51,744 nt of DNA from positions 1-51,744 of the forward strand of contig JBMNUB010000015.1 of assembly GCA_050946055.1 (NCBI GenBank), written 5' to 3'. Position numbers and translations under genes: made by a program. This stretch comes from Fimadaptatus sp050946055. Lineage in GTDB: Bacteria; Bacillota; Clostridia; Christensenellales; Aristaeellaceae. Positions 1-7,688 of this stretch are shown piece after piece. The notes beneath the pieces were generated by a model. That model searched no databases, was not told where the DNA came from, and was given only the letters and a program-made list of their open reading frames with translations. The number at the start of each line of letters is the position of its first letter. Within the stretch, counting starts at the first letter, position 1.

Positions 1-505
1 TTTTTTTGCATGGCATGAGCCGATGCATATTTGCACGGAGCAAGTTTGTTTTGCATGGCGTGAGCCGATGCATATTTGCACGGAGCAAGTTTGTTTTGCA
101 TGGCGTGAGCCGATGCATATTTGCACGGAGCAAGTTTGTTTTGCATGGCGTGAGCCGATGCATATTTGCACGGAGCAAGTTTGTTTTGCATGGCGTGAGC
201 CGATGCATATTTGCACGGAGCGAGTTTTTTTGCATGGCATGAGCAAATGCACATTCGCACGGAGCAAGTTTGTTTTGCATGGCGTGAGCCGATGTACATT
301 TGCACGGAGCAAGTTTGTTTTGCATGGCGTGAGCCGATGCATATTTGCACGAAGTTGATTTGCTCTGCATGACATGAACATATGCATATTCGCACGGAGC
401 GAGTTTGATGTTCATAGCATGAGCCGATGTACATCCGCACGTAGCGGTTCTGCTTTGCATAGCATGAGCAAATGCACATACGCACGGAGCAGGCATGTCC
501 TGCTA
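1..505. repeat. 45-bp tandem repeat array (about 11 units)
   Basis: A direct tandem repeat fills the left edge of the window. The landmark GCATGGCGTGAGC recurs at about 53, 98, 143, 188, 232, 277, 322 and 367, so the period is 45 bp with a single 44-bp unit; units after 367 decay progressively. Each unit also carries GATGCATATTTGCACGGAGC. The array probably begins outside the window. Because 45 is a multiple of three, open frames run through it, but they only repeat a 15-residue unit with no start signal, so I do not call a gene. Confidence 0.95.
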
Positions 506-625
506 TGCAGCCGTGCAATGCCGCGCGGCGTACAATAAATATCCGCATCACATGCGCATGCCTTAACCTGCGCACGCGCCATGCTGCTGCTTGGCGCATA
601 TACGTTCCCATAAAGGAGATTGTAC

Positions 626-1912
626 ATGAGAAGGATTGCCTTTCACACGCTGGGCTGCAAGGTCAATCAGTATGACACTCAGGCCATGCTGGAGAGCTTT
701 CAGGCGGCGGGCTGGCAGGTCTGCGAGTTTGACGAGCAGGCCGATGCCTACGTCATAAACACATGCACGGTCACGGGTACGGGCGACAAGAAGTCCGTGC
801 AGCTGATACGCCGCATACACAGGCTGCATCCCGACGCGGTAATAGTGGTCGCGGGCTGCCTTGCGCAGCGCGATCCGGAGCGCGTGAGCCTGCCCGGCGT
901 GCGTCTGGTGCTGGGCACTGCCGAGCGCGCGCGCGTGGTCGAGCTGCTGGAGCGCGCGCTCGACGAGGATATCCGCCTTGTGCGCGTAAACCCGCTCAAG
1001 GGCGCGAAGTTCGAGCCGCTCACGGTGAATAGCCACGAGGGGCGCACGCGCGCCACCATGAAGATACAGGAGGGCTGCGACAGGTACTGCGCGTATTGCA
1101 TAATACCGTATGTGCGCGGCCCGGTGCGCTCGCTGGAGCTGGACGCGGTGCGCGCAGAGGCCGGGCGGCTGGCGGGCGCGGGTTATCGCGAGCTGGTCGT
1201 GACCGGCATACACCTGACCAGCTACGGGCGCGGCATGGGCTATGAGCTGTGCGACGCGCTGGAGGCGATAGGCGGCGTAGAGGGCGTGGAGCGCATTCGG
1301 CTGGGCTCGCTGGAGCCTTACTACATAACCGATGAGCGCGCACGGCGGCTGGCCGAGCTGCCCGAGATCTGCCCGCAGTTCCACCTGTCCATGCAGTCGG
1401 GCAGCGCGGGCGTGCTGGAGCGCATGCGCAGGCGCTATACCCCGGACGAGTATGCGCGCAGCGTGGACATGCTGCGCAAGTACATGCCCGACTGCGCGAT
1501 AACTACCGACGTGCTGACCGGCTTCCCTGGCGAGACCGAGGAGGAAGCGCGGGAGACGCTGGAGTTCGTGGAGAGGATAGGCTTTGCGCGGATACACGTG
1601 TTCCCGTACTCGCGGCGCAGCGGCACGGTCGCCGACCGCATGCCAGATCAGGTGCCGGAGCAGATGAAGCATGAGCGCGCGGCGCAGCTGATAGAGCTGG
1701 GCGCGCGGCTCAGCGAGCGCTATGAGCGCGGCATGCTGGGCAGCGTGCGCGAGGCGCTGCTGGAGGAGGAAGTCGAGCCGGGCATATGTCAGGGCTACAC
1801 CCGCGAATACCTGCGCGTGCGCGCGCCGGGCAAGCCGGGCGAGATAGTGCGTTTGCGCTTGACAGAGCTGTGCGAGCACGGTATCATCGGCGTGAGGGTG
1901 GATGGCGAGTGA
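626..1912 (+). CDS. mtaB: tRNA t6A37 methylthiotransferase MtaB
   Basis: Radical-SAM methylthiotransferase that converts t6A to ms2t6A at position 37 of ANN-decoding tRNAs in the cytosol. The 428-residue product has the full family layout: an N-terminal UPF0004 domain with cluster-binding C11 (LGCKVNQYD), C47 (NTCTVT) and C78 (AGCLAQ), the radical-SAM motif CDRYCAYC (C151, C155, C158), and a C-terminal TRAM-like segment. The NTCTVT and GCKVNQYD signatures fit MtaB better than MiaB or RimO. I chose ATG 626 because AAAGGAG at 612-618 sits 7 nt upstream; an in-frame TTG at 620 would be too close. It stands alone between two tandem-repeat arrays, followed in the same direction by the HIT gene about 300 bp on. 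Confidence 0.95.
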   Translation: MRRIAFHTLGCKVNQYDTQAMLESFQAAGWQVCEFDEQADAYVINTCTVTGTGDKKSVQLIRRIHRLHPDAVIVVAGCLAQRDPERVSLPGVRLVLGTAERARVVELLERALDEDIRLVRVNPLKGAKFEPLTVNSHEGRTRATMKIQEGCDRYCAYCIIPYVRGPVRSLELDAVRAEAGRLAGAGYRELVVTGIHLTSYGRGMGYELCDALEAIGGVEGVERIRLGSLEPYYITDERARRLAELPEICPQFHLSMQSGSAGVLERMRRRYTPDEYARSVDMLRKYMPDCAITTDVLTGFPGETEEEARETLEFVERIGFARIHVFPYSRRSGTVADRMPDQVPEQMKHERAAQLIELGARLSERYERGMLGSVREALLEEEVEPGICQGYTREYLRVRAPGKPGEIVRLRLTELCEHGIIGVRVDGE

Positions 1913-1922
1913 GCAAGACGGT

Positions 1923-2150
1923 TGGGCGCGCTTGCGAATGACATAAGCTAAGCACTGCAGCCGCGTGTGCTTGCGAATAGCGCATGCCAAGCACTGCAGC
2001 CGCGTGTGCTTGCGAATAGCGCATGCCAAGCACTGCAGCCGCGCGTGCTTGCGAATAGCGCATGCCAAGCACTGCAGCCGCGTGTGCTTGCGAATGACGT
2101 AAGCAAAGCAATGCTACAACATGAACTTGCAAATACCACATCCCAATCAA
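1923..2150. repeat. 39-bp tandem repeat array (about 5-6 units)
   Basis: CTTGCGAATAGCGCATGCC recurs at 1931, 1970, 2009, 2048 and 2087, with a degenerate unit at 2126, giving an exact 39-bp period. Units also hold AAGCACTGCAGCCGCGTG. The array begins right after the mtaB stop and ends about 60 bp before the HIT gene. I see no clear promoter or terminator in this gap. Confidence 0.93.
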
Positions 2151-2209
2151 TGCGCCTGTAAGTGCGCATAGCTGTCCCGATGTCAAATACAATATGGAGG
2201 TGCTTTGCA

Positions 2210-2554
2210 ATGGAGGATTGCCTGTTTTGCAAGATAGCGGTCGGTCAGATACCGTCCGCCAAGGTTTATGAGGACGAGGATGTGTTTGCGTTCCGCGACA
2301 TAGCGCCGCAGGCACCTGTCCACATACTGGTCATACCCAAGGTACACGTGACCAGCGTGCTGGAGGCGGATAAGCTCCCCGAGGGCATGTGCGACAAGCT
2401 CATGCGCGTGTGCGCCGATATAGCTAAGGCCGAGGGCCTGGACAAGACCGGCTTCCGCATCGTAAGCAACTGCGGCGACGATGCCTGCCAGAGCGTGCAT
2501 CACTGGCACATACACATACTGGGCGGCCGCAAGATGGCCGATGCCATGGCGTAA
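2210..2554 (+). CDS. HIT-family (HINT-like) nucleotide hydrolase
   Basis: A 114-residue histidine-triad protein of the Hint branch, a group that hydrolyses purine nucleoside phosphoramidates and related AMP conjugates in the cytosol. The active-site motif HHWHIHILGG contains H98, H100 and H102. The N-terminal DCLFCKI (C4, C7) matches the zinc-binding CxxC found in many bacterial HIT proteins. Length is normal for the family. ATG 2210 is preceded by TGGAGG at 2195-2200, a 9-nt spacing; the frame remains open upstream but without a ribosome site. The physiological substrate cannot be read from sequence. Confidence 0.93.
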   Translation: MEDCLFCKIAVGQIPSAKVYEDEDVFAFRDIAPQAPVHILVIPKVHVTSVLEADKLPEGMCDKLMRVCADIAKAEGLDKTGFRIVSNCGDDACQSVHHWHIHILGGRKMADAMA

Positions 2555-2674
2555 GCCGTGCATATCTGCGCCGCGCATGTAAAATAATTAAGCGGCACAC
2601 ACATCGCCCCATCGGTATCCATCTAATGTATGGACGCCGGTTGGGCGATTTATATTTGCTGCGAGGTGTGGAAC

Positions 2675-4249
2675 ATGAAGCGGATTTGTGCAATTATGCT
2701 GTGCATGATGTTTATGATAATGGCGGCGCTGCCGTTATCAGCGGCGTGCGCAGACGCGGACAGGACGGATGATGCCGCGCTTAATCACTATGACATGGAC
2801 ATATCTCTGGATATGGCCAGCGGCAGGCTGCATGAGAAGATACGGCTCAGGCTCACCAATACCAGCACCGACACATGGCACAGCATATGCCTGCGCGACT
2901 TCATGGACAGCGTGCTGGCGGTGGACGATGAGCGCAGCGGCATGGGCGAGGTGGAGCTGGACGAAGACGGCAACGTGGCATATCAGGGGCCGACAGTGCC
3001 GCCCGACAGAAAGCATCTTGCCGGCTCAAGCGGCATAAAGTCGGCGCGCTGCGCGGGGCAGGAGCTGAACGTGCATGCAGACGGCGCTGACCCTTCGATA
3101 GTGACCGTGGAGCTTGATAGGCCGCTCGCGCCCGGCGGCAGCATGGAACTGGAGCTGGAATACCATGCCGACGTGCCTATGGGCGGCTATCGCTGCGCGC
3201 GCATGATGCTGTGTGGCGACATGGAGCATGCGACGTATGAGCTGGCGCAGTTCTATCCCATGCTGTGCGTGTATGAGGACGGCGCGTGGTCGCATGAGCC
3301 GTACATAGTGGACGGCGAGTGCATGTACACTGAGTGCGCGGATTACGACATACGCATGGAAGTCCCCGAGCGCTTCATCGTGGTGGCGAGCGGCGATGAG
3401 CAGCGCATCGATTCTGAAAACGGCATGTCGGTCTGGCAGATATCCGCACGAAGCATGCGCGATGTGACCATTATCGTGAGCGATGAAATGCAGGTAATCA
3501 GCGGCCAAGCGGACGGCGTAGACATAAACTGCTACTACTGCGCCTGTGAGGACGTATCGGGCGCGAGCAGGCTGCAAGGCGAGCTGTCGCTCAAGGCGGC
3601 GCAGGATTCGGTAAGCGAGTTCAACGCCCGCTACGGCAGGTATCCATATGACGAGTTGGACGTAGTCGAATCAATGTACGAGTTCGGAGGCATGGAAGCG
3701 CCGGGGCTGGTGCGCATAAGCCGGATGTACAGCTGGTTTTTGGAGGACGGGGATGATGCCGAGCGCGAGTACTACACAAACGGCCTTGCCTCAACCGTGG
3801 CGCATGAGATAGCGCACGAGTGGTTCTATGCATTGGTGGGCAACGACCAGTACGGCGAGGCATGGCTGGACGAGAGCTTTGCGGCATTCAGCGAGCAGGT
3901 CTACTGGCGCGCGCAGGGGCGCTCCGAGGAGGAGATACTTAGCGAGCTAAAGGAGAAAGCGGGCGACTTGGACATAGCCAACCCGACCATAGACAGGAGC
4001 TATGCGCAGCTGAACGGCGGCAACTCTTTTGACTACAAGCGCGCGGTATACGGGCGCGGCGCGCTGATGCTGTACGAGCTGGAGCAGGCCATGGGGCAGG
4101 ATGCGTTCTATGATTTCGTGCGGGAATACTGCGCAAGGTATGCGTTTGACATAGCTGATACGCAGGGATTTCTTGAGTGCCTGAGTGGGAGCATAGAGGG
4201 CAATCACGACGCTATGGGCGTGCTGGAAAGGTACATTTGGGCGGCGTAA
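2675..4249 (+). CDS. secreted M1-family metallopeptidase
   Basis: Zinc aminopeptidase-like protein of 524 residues. A hydrophobic signal peptide covers about residues 1-26 (MKRICAIMLC... to about ACA), so the enzyme is probably exported. The catalytic HEIAH (H377, E378, H381) is followed 18 residues later by the third zinc ligand E400, exactly the HEXXH-x18-E spacing of clan MA family M1. GGMEA (338-342) stands where M1 enzymes have the GxMEN substrate motif. It is shorter than classical aminopeptidase N and seems to lack the large C-terminal helical domain. The cysteine near the signal cleavage site is a poor lipobox. ATG 2675 has GAGGTG at 2663-2668. It is transcribed alone; substrate unknown. 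Confidence 0.9.
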   Translation: MKRICAIMLCMMFMIMAALPLSAACADADRTDDAALNHYDMDISLDMASGRLHEKIRLRLTNTSTDTWHSICLRDFMDSVLAVDDERSGMGEVELDEDGNVAYQGPTVPPDRKHLAGSSGIKSARCAGQELNVHADGADPSIVTVELDRPLAPGGSMELELEYHADVPMGGYRCARMMLCGDMEHATYELAQFYPMLCVYEDGAWSHEPYIVDGECMYTECADYDIRMEVPERFIVVASGDEQRIDSENGMSVWQISARSMRDVTIIVSDEMQVISGQADGVDINCYYCACEDVSGASRLQGELSLKAAQDSVSEFNARYGRYPYDELDVVESMYEFGGMEAPGLVRISRMYSWFLEDGDDAEREYYTNGLASTVAHEIAHEWFYALVGNDQYGEAWLDESFAAFSEQVYWRAQGRSEEEILSELKEKAGDLDIANPTIDRSYAQLNGGNSFDYKRAVYGRGALMLYELEQAMGQDAFYDFVREYCARYAFDIADTQGFLECLSGSIEGNHDAMGVLERYIWAA

Positions 4250-4388
4250 AACCCGCGCGGACAGCCCATGCCGCGGGCGATAAGAGTATGCATGCAGGCG
4301 TGGTGAGATGTCAAAAAAATGTCAGCCCGACGCCACACATACTTCAATTAAATACGCGAAAATATTTGCGTAATGTAAGTCGTATCGC

Positions 4389-4417
4389 TTGACGGAACGG
4401 CATAAGTGCGGTATAAT
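4389..4417 (+). promoter_or_regulatory. vegetative promoter of rpsU
   Basis: TTGACG (4389-4394), a 17-bp spacer and a perfect TATAAT (4412-4417). Transcription should start near 4424, leaving an untranslated leader of about 160 nt before rpsU. The leader has no recognisable riboswitch. Confidence 0.85.
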
Positions 4418-4586
4418 AAAATGCGTGCGACGAACCCGTCCCACAATGGCTAGGCCATGGGTTTGTGAGGGCGAGCATAATGGTGCGTATGCATTCGGAA
4501 TGCGACACGACCCAAGCGCAAGGCAGCGCATGACTGAGCGCGTGGATACTGCGCGCGCGATGTGCGAAAGAGGGGAGGGAAACACG

Positions 4587-4760
4587 ATGTCTGAGGTTCG
4601 AGTAAAAGAGAATGAATCCCTGGAAAGCGCACTGAGGAGGTTCAAGCGTCAATGCGCCAGAGCGGGCGTTATACAGGAAGTCCGCAAGAGGGAACATTAT
4701 GAAAAGCCCAGCGTAAAGCGTAAGAAGAAGGCCGAGGCCGCTCGCAAGCGGAAGTACTGA
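4587..4760 (+). CDS. rpsU: 30S ribosomal protein S21
   Basis: A 57-residue, very basic protein matching bS21: an MSEVRVKENESLESALRRF start, then an Arg/Lys-rich helix ending in KRKKKAEAARKRKY. S21 joins the small subunit late and sits near the anti-Shine-Dalgarno end of 16S rRNA. ATG 4587 has GGGGAGGGA at 4572-4580. The frame is open far upstream, but that extension lies in the untranslated leader. It is a single-gene unit with a strong promoter at 4389 and a likely terminator at 4869. Confidence 0.97.
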   Translation: MSEVRVKENESLESALRRFKRQCARAGVIQEVRKREHYEKPSVKRKKKAEAARKRKY

Positions 4761-4868
4761 TGTGTATCGGCTGTGCCTTGTGCATGCTGCGGCGCGCGAG
4801 CGCGCCGTGATAGCCTGCGGAGGGCGTTGATGCAGTCTGCTGCATAGCTGTATAGCCTGATTTCGGGG

Positions 4869-4917
4869 CGTGATTTGAATGCCATGCATTCAAACACGCT
4901 TCTTTGTATTTTTGGCG
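4869..4917 (+). terminator. probable rho-independent terminator after rpsU
   Basis: CGTG-A-TTTGAATGC (4869-4882), loop CAT, then GCATTCAAACACG (4886-4898): a 13-bp stem with one bulged A, followed by the T-rich CTTCTTTGTATTTTT. It lies about 110 nt after the rpsU stop. A GC-only hairpin at 4790-4807 without a T tract lies between them. Confidence 0.7.
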
Positions 4918-5046
4918 ATGGGTATTGACTATCAGCGTTTGTGCGCTGCTCGCCAAATGGGGGATGAGTGTGCTTATGTGGGTAGGATAATCGCGATTTG
5001 AGTGGGTGAATGGATGAGTGTGTTTGCGGGTTTTGCGCGCAGGTTA

Positions 5047-5522
5047 TTCTGAGCTTGCCGGTGAGCGGAGTCGCGAGTAGACTGATTCCATGCGCAAGAG
5101 ATTCCGACATGAGCAAGTGAACGGAGTGGCAGGTTTACGGCTTCCTAGCGCAGATGATTACGAACTGAGCCGGTGAACGGAGCAGCGAAGTTACCGCTTC
5201 CGATAGCAGGATGCTTCCGACCTGAGCCGGTGAACGGAGTGGCAGGTTTACAGCTTCCTAGCGCAGATGATTACGAACTGAGCTGGTGAACGGAATGGCC
5301 GTTTTGATGTTTCCAAGTGCATGACGATTCCGACCTGAGCCGGTGAACGAAGTAGCGAGTTTGCGGCTTCCAAGCGCAGTACGATTTAGACCTGAGCCGG
5401 TGAACGGAGTAGCGAGTTTGCCGCTTCCATGCGCAAGAGATTCCACCCTAAGCAGATGAGCAGAGCAGCAAGTTGACCGCTTCCAAGCACAGCACAATCC
5501 CGCCCTGCGCCAGTAAACGAAC
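5047..5522. repeat. 56-57-bp imperfect tandem repeat array (about 8-9 units)
   Basis: GAGCCGGTGAACGGAGTAGC, with variants, recurs at about 5111, 5167, 5224, 5280, 5337 and 5394, with weaker copies at about 5051, 5450 and 5507. The period alternates between 56 and 57 bp. Units also contain GCTTCCAAGCGCAG and GATTCCGACCT. The array lies between the convergent ends of rpsU and the GNAT gene. Divergence is higher than in the other arrays of the window. Confidence 0.9.
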
Positions 5523-5663
5523 GGAGCAATGCATGCATTCAAATGAACGCATGACAAAATCTTGCCTGCGATGGCTAATGGGGAAAGCAATATCTCACAC
5601 CTGACGGCCAATCGACAGCGCGACATTGCCATGCTCATAGACATCGCATGTCAAAATGAAAAT

Positions 5664-5700
5664 GCCCCATAAAGCGGCAACATGAGCCGCCTTATGGGGC
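5664..5700 (-). terminator. terminator of the GNAT gene
   Basis: A long hairpin, GCCCCATAA..GCGGC against GCCGC..TTATGGGGC, on both sides of AACATGA. Read on the minus strand it is followed by ATTTTCATTTT. It lies 27 nt past the stop codon of the minus-strand acetyltransferase. Confidence 0.85.
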
Positions 5701-5726
5701 GCTTGTCCGTCAGGAAGTTGTGCGCA

Positions 5727-6896
5727 TCAGAATCCGTCCGCACCCTCTATGTACAGCGGCAGCGGGAAGAAGCGCCGCGCGCAGTCGGGCAGCACGCTCA
5801 TGTCCACATAGGTGACGGGCGCAAGCAGCAGGTTCTGTGCCGCTATGCGATCCAGCACTATGTCGGGCTGCACGTCGGCAAAGTGGCAGTCTATCTCGCC
5901 ACCGGATACTGATATCAGCAGCGTGCGCGTTGCGTCACCCAGACCGTCTATGCCCAGCGCGATGCGGCCGTCGGGCAGATGTCCCTCGCTGTGCTGCTTA
6001 AGGCGCAGACCCGCGCGCACCACGCGCTCAAAGTTGAGTATCATGAACATCTCGTTTGTGGATATGTCATGCCCCTCGCACAGGCGTGCGGCGGCGCGCA
6101 CATCTGCGGCGCGGTGCGGCGGTATGCTTATGCTCACGTCGCTTAGGTCAAAGTCGTTTAGGTACGCCTTTATCACGGCGTTAAAGTCGGCAGAATCGAT
6201 AAGGCGCAGCTCGTTTATGCTGTGCTTGTCGGAGGAGGTTATCACATAGCCTATTATGCTCTCGCCGCGCATTATGGCAAAGGGCAGACTGTACCATGTG
6301 CGGCATATCTGCTCGAAGTTGGCCAGCGGACGCGCGCCCGCCACCGGGCCGGATTCGTATATCGCGTGCAGCTCGGCCATGCGCCCGCGCACCGTCTCAA
6401 AGGGTGCAAAGGCTATGTCGCTTGCGTCCAGCGCGGCCAGCGCGTGGCGGCAGTTGGTCTTGGATATGTCAAAGGAGTACGCCACGCCGCCCGGCTCGTA
6501 GCCGTAGTACTCGTAGCGCTGACGCTGGCCGCCCAGCGCCATCAGATCCAGCCCCAGCTCGCGCGCGCAGGCCGTGGACATGGCCATGCACTTCTTCATG
6601 TGACCCATGCCGCGCGAATACGGATGCACGCTGACCGTGCCTATGAAGCCCACGCGCATGACCTCGCCGCACACGCGCTGCTCAAATGGCAGCATACCCA
6701 CCATGCCGCGTATGCGGCCATCCTCGCGCGCCAGAAAGTGTTCCGGCCACATGGTGCGCTCCTCGCCGTATGCCTTGGGTATCAGCGTCTTGAACTCGTG
6801 CGGGCGATGCGCATAGCTGAACACAAAGTTGCCGTGCTCAACTATCTCCTCGTAATCGGCGGGCGTAGCCACCTCGTAGGTTATCTTCTTTTCCAT
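5727..6896 (-). CDS. GNAT-family N-acetyltransferase with C-terminal SCP2-like domain
   Basis: A 389-residue cytosolic acyl-CoA-dependent N-acyltransferase. The first GNAT domain (about 5-140) shows the acetyl-CoA loop VSVHPYSRGMGH (88-99), and EYYGYEP follows as in Eis-like enzymes. Length and layout (two GNAT units plus a sterol-carrier-like C-terminal domain from about residue 290) match the Eis/YpeA-like group, whose members acetylate aminoglycosides or lysine side chains; this one's substrate is unknown. ATG 6896 is preceded by GGGGAGG with a 5-nt gap. It has its own promoter (6935-6963) and terminator (5664-5700), so it is monocistronic. Confidence 0.88.
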   Translation of the reverse strand: MEKKITYEVATPADYEEIVEHGNFVFSYAHRPHEFKTLIPKAYGEERTMWPEHFLAREDGRIRGMVGMLPFEQRVCGEVMRVGFIGTVSVHPYSRGMGHMKKCMAMSTACARELGLDLMALGGQRQRYEYYGYEPGGVAYSFDISKTNCRHALAALDASDIAFAPFETVRGRMAELHAIYESGPVAGARPLANFEQICRTWYSLPFAIMRGESIIGYVITSSDKHSINELRLIDSADFNAVIKAYLNDFDLSDVSISIPPHRAADVRAAARLCEGHDISTNEMFMILNFERVVRAGLRLKQHSEGHLPDGRIALGIDGLGDATRTLLISVSGGEIDCHFADVQPDIVLDRIAAQNLLLAPVTYVDMSVLPDCARRFFPLPLYIEGADGF

Positions 6897-6934
6897 AAGA
6901 GCCTCCCCGAATGCAAAATATGGGCTTTTTCCTG

Positions 6935-6963
6935 ATTATAGCAGAATATGCGCCGCGTGACAA
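6935..6963 (-). promoter_or_regulatory. vegetative promoter of the GNAT gene
   Basis: On the minus strand TTGTCA (6958-6963), a 17-bp spacer and a perfect TATAAT (6935-6940), about 35 bp upstream of the start codon. Confidence 0.85.
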
Positions 6964-7032
6964 GCATGGCGTTATATGAGCCATCCCGCCGCCCGGGCTC
7001 ATTTGCATGGCAATATGCAGTGAGAGGCATGC

Positions 7033-7290
7033 TTGCCGCCGCGACCCAAGTCTTTGCCGGTGTCAGCATCATAGGAAGAAGCGGCGCTACGGTGCAGCTT
7101 GCCGTCGCAACCCAAGTCTCTGCCGATGGCAGCATCATAGGAAGAAGCAGCGCTACGGGTGCAGTTTGCCGCCGAACCCAAGTCTCTGCCGATGGCAGCA
7201 TCATAGGAAGAAGCAGCGCTACGGGTGCAGCTTGCCGCCGCAACCCAAGTCTTTGCCGGTGTCAGCATCATAGGAAGAAGCAGCGCTCAA
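7033..7290. repeat. 66-bp tandem repeat array (4 units)
   Basis: CCCAAGTCTYTGCCGRTG recurs at 7045, 7111, 7177 and 7244 (66, 66 and 67 bp). Units share AGCATCATAGGAAGAAGC and GCGCTACGGGTGCAGCTTGCC, and are highly similar. The array lies between the divergent GNAT gene and rtcB promoters. Confidence 0.93.
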
Positions 7291-7341
7291 AGGCGACGCT
7301 GATATATGCTTTATATGGCACAGCTTGAACGCACTCAAGTA

Positions 7342-7376
7342 CCCGCGAAAAGCATTTAAGCCATGCTTTTCGCGGG
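7342..7376. other. perfect 14-bp inverted repeat
   Basis: CCCGCGAAAAGCAT (7342-7355) and its exact complement ATGCTTTTCGCGGG (7363-7376) around a 7-nt loop. No T tract follows on either strand, so it is not a classical terminator. It lies about 45 bp upstream of the rtcB promoter and could be a protein-binding site or a strand-neutral stop. Confidence 0.6.
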
Positions 7377-7421
7377 CAGTGGCTTAAAATGAGGCTACCG
7401 TGAGTTAGCGGCGCAAATGGA

Positions 7422-7450
7422 ATGACAAATCCAGCGGCATGTGATATAAT
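7422..7450 (+). promoter_or_regulatory. vegetative promoter of the rtcB leader
   Basis: ATGACA (7422-7427), a 17-bp spacer and TATAAT (7445-7450). Transcription should start near 7457, about 230 nt before the rtcB start codon. Confidence 0.8.
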
Positions 7451-7484
7451 GATAGCGGTGACTGAGCTGCAAAGGAGCTTTGAC

Positions 7485-7619
7485 ATGCCGGATATATTCG
7501 ATATGTACATGCGGGAGGTATGCGTCGCGGTACTGCCATGCAGGCAGTACCGCTGTTTGCCATGCCCGCATTTGACGAATGGGGAAGCGCCGCGCGCAAG
7601 CTGGGCCAGCTTCAAATGA
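7485..7619 (+). CDS. small ORF in the rtcB leader (44 residues)
   Basis: ATG 7485 is placed 7 nt after a good AAAGGAG (7471-7477) and about 28 nt after the predicted transcription start. It encodes 44 residues with the cysteine cluster PCRQYRCLPCPH. I recognise no family. A perfect 11-bp inverted repeat (7527-7537/7543-7553) lies inside the coding part. The ORF stops 13 bp before the terminator at 7633, which itself precedes rtcB. It could be a leader peptide whose translation affects read-through, a real small protein, or chance. A second start region (GGGAGG at 7513-7518, ATG 7520) opens another frame that runs into rtcB. Confidence 0.4.
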   Translation: MPDIFDMYMREVCVAVLPCRQYRCLPCPHLTNGEAPRASWASFK

Positions 7620-7632
7620 TGTGGAATAGACC

Positions 7633-7668
7633 ATATCCACCCGTCGATGCGTTGGGTGGATATTTTTT
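7633..7668 (+). terminator. rho-independent terminator between promoter and rtcB (possible attenuator)
   Basis: ATATCCACCC (7633-7642), an 11-nt loop, GGGTGGATAT (7654-7663) and a T run to 7668. It points toward rtcB and ends 6 bp before its AGGAGG, so transcripts from the 7422 promoter must read through it to express rtcB. Confidence 0.85.
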
Positions 7669-7688
7669 ATCGCTCAGGAGGAATGAAC

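Noticed and set aside
1..505. CRISPR array (also considered for 5047, 13440 and 42875)
   Set aside because: The whole unit repeats with no unique spacers, and no cas genes are present. These are plain tandem repeats.
563..2068. 501-residue open frame on the minus strand
   Set aside because: It is antisense to mtaB and crosses repeat arrays. mtaB has all its motifs; the opposite frame has no ribosome site and a His/Ala-rich composition typical of shadows.
2675..2752. Lipoprotein signal in the M1 peptidase
   Set aside because: The cysteine context (LSAAC) lacks the usual residue at -3; an ordinary signal peptidase I site fits better.
5258..5644. Small protein encoded across the 57-bp repeats
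   Set aside because: No start signal, and reading frames across the units follow the DNA repeat rather than a protein pattern.
7513..7668. T-box riboswitch ahead of rtcB
   Set aside because: A terminator is present but the conserved T-box sequence and specifier loop are missing, and rtcB is not a usual target.
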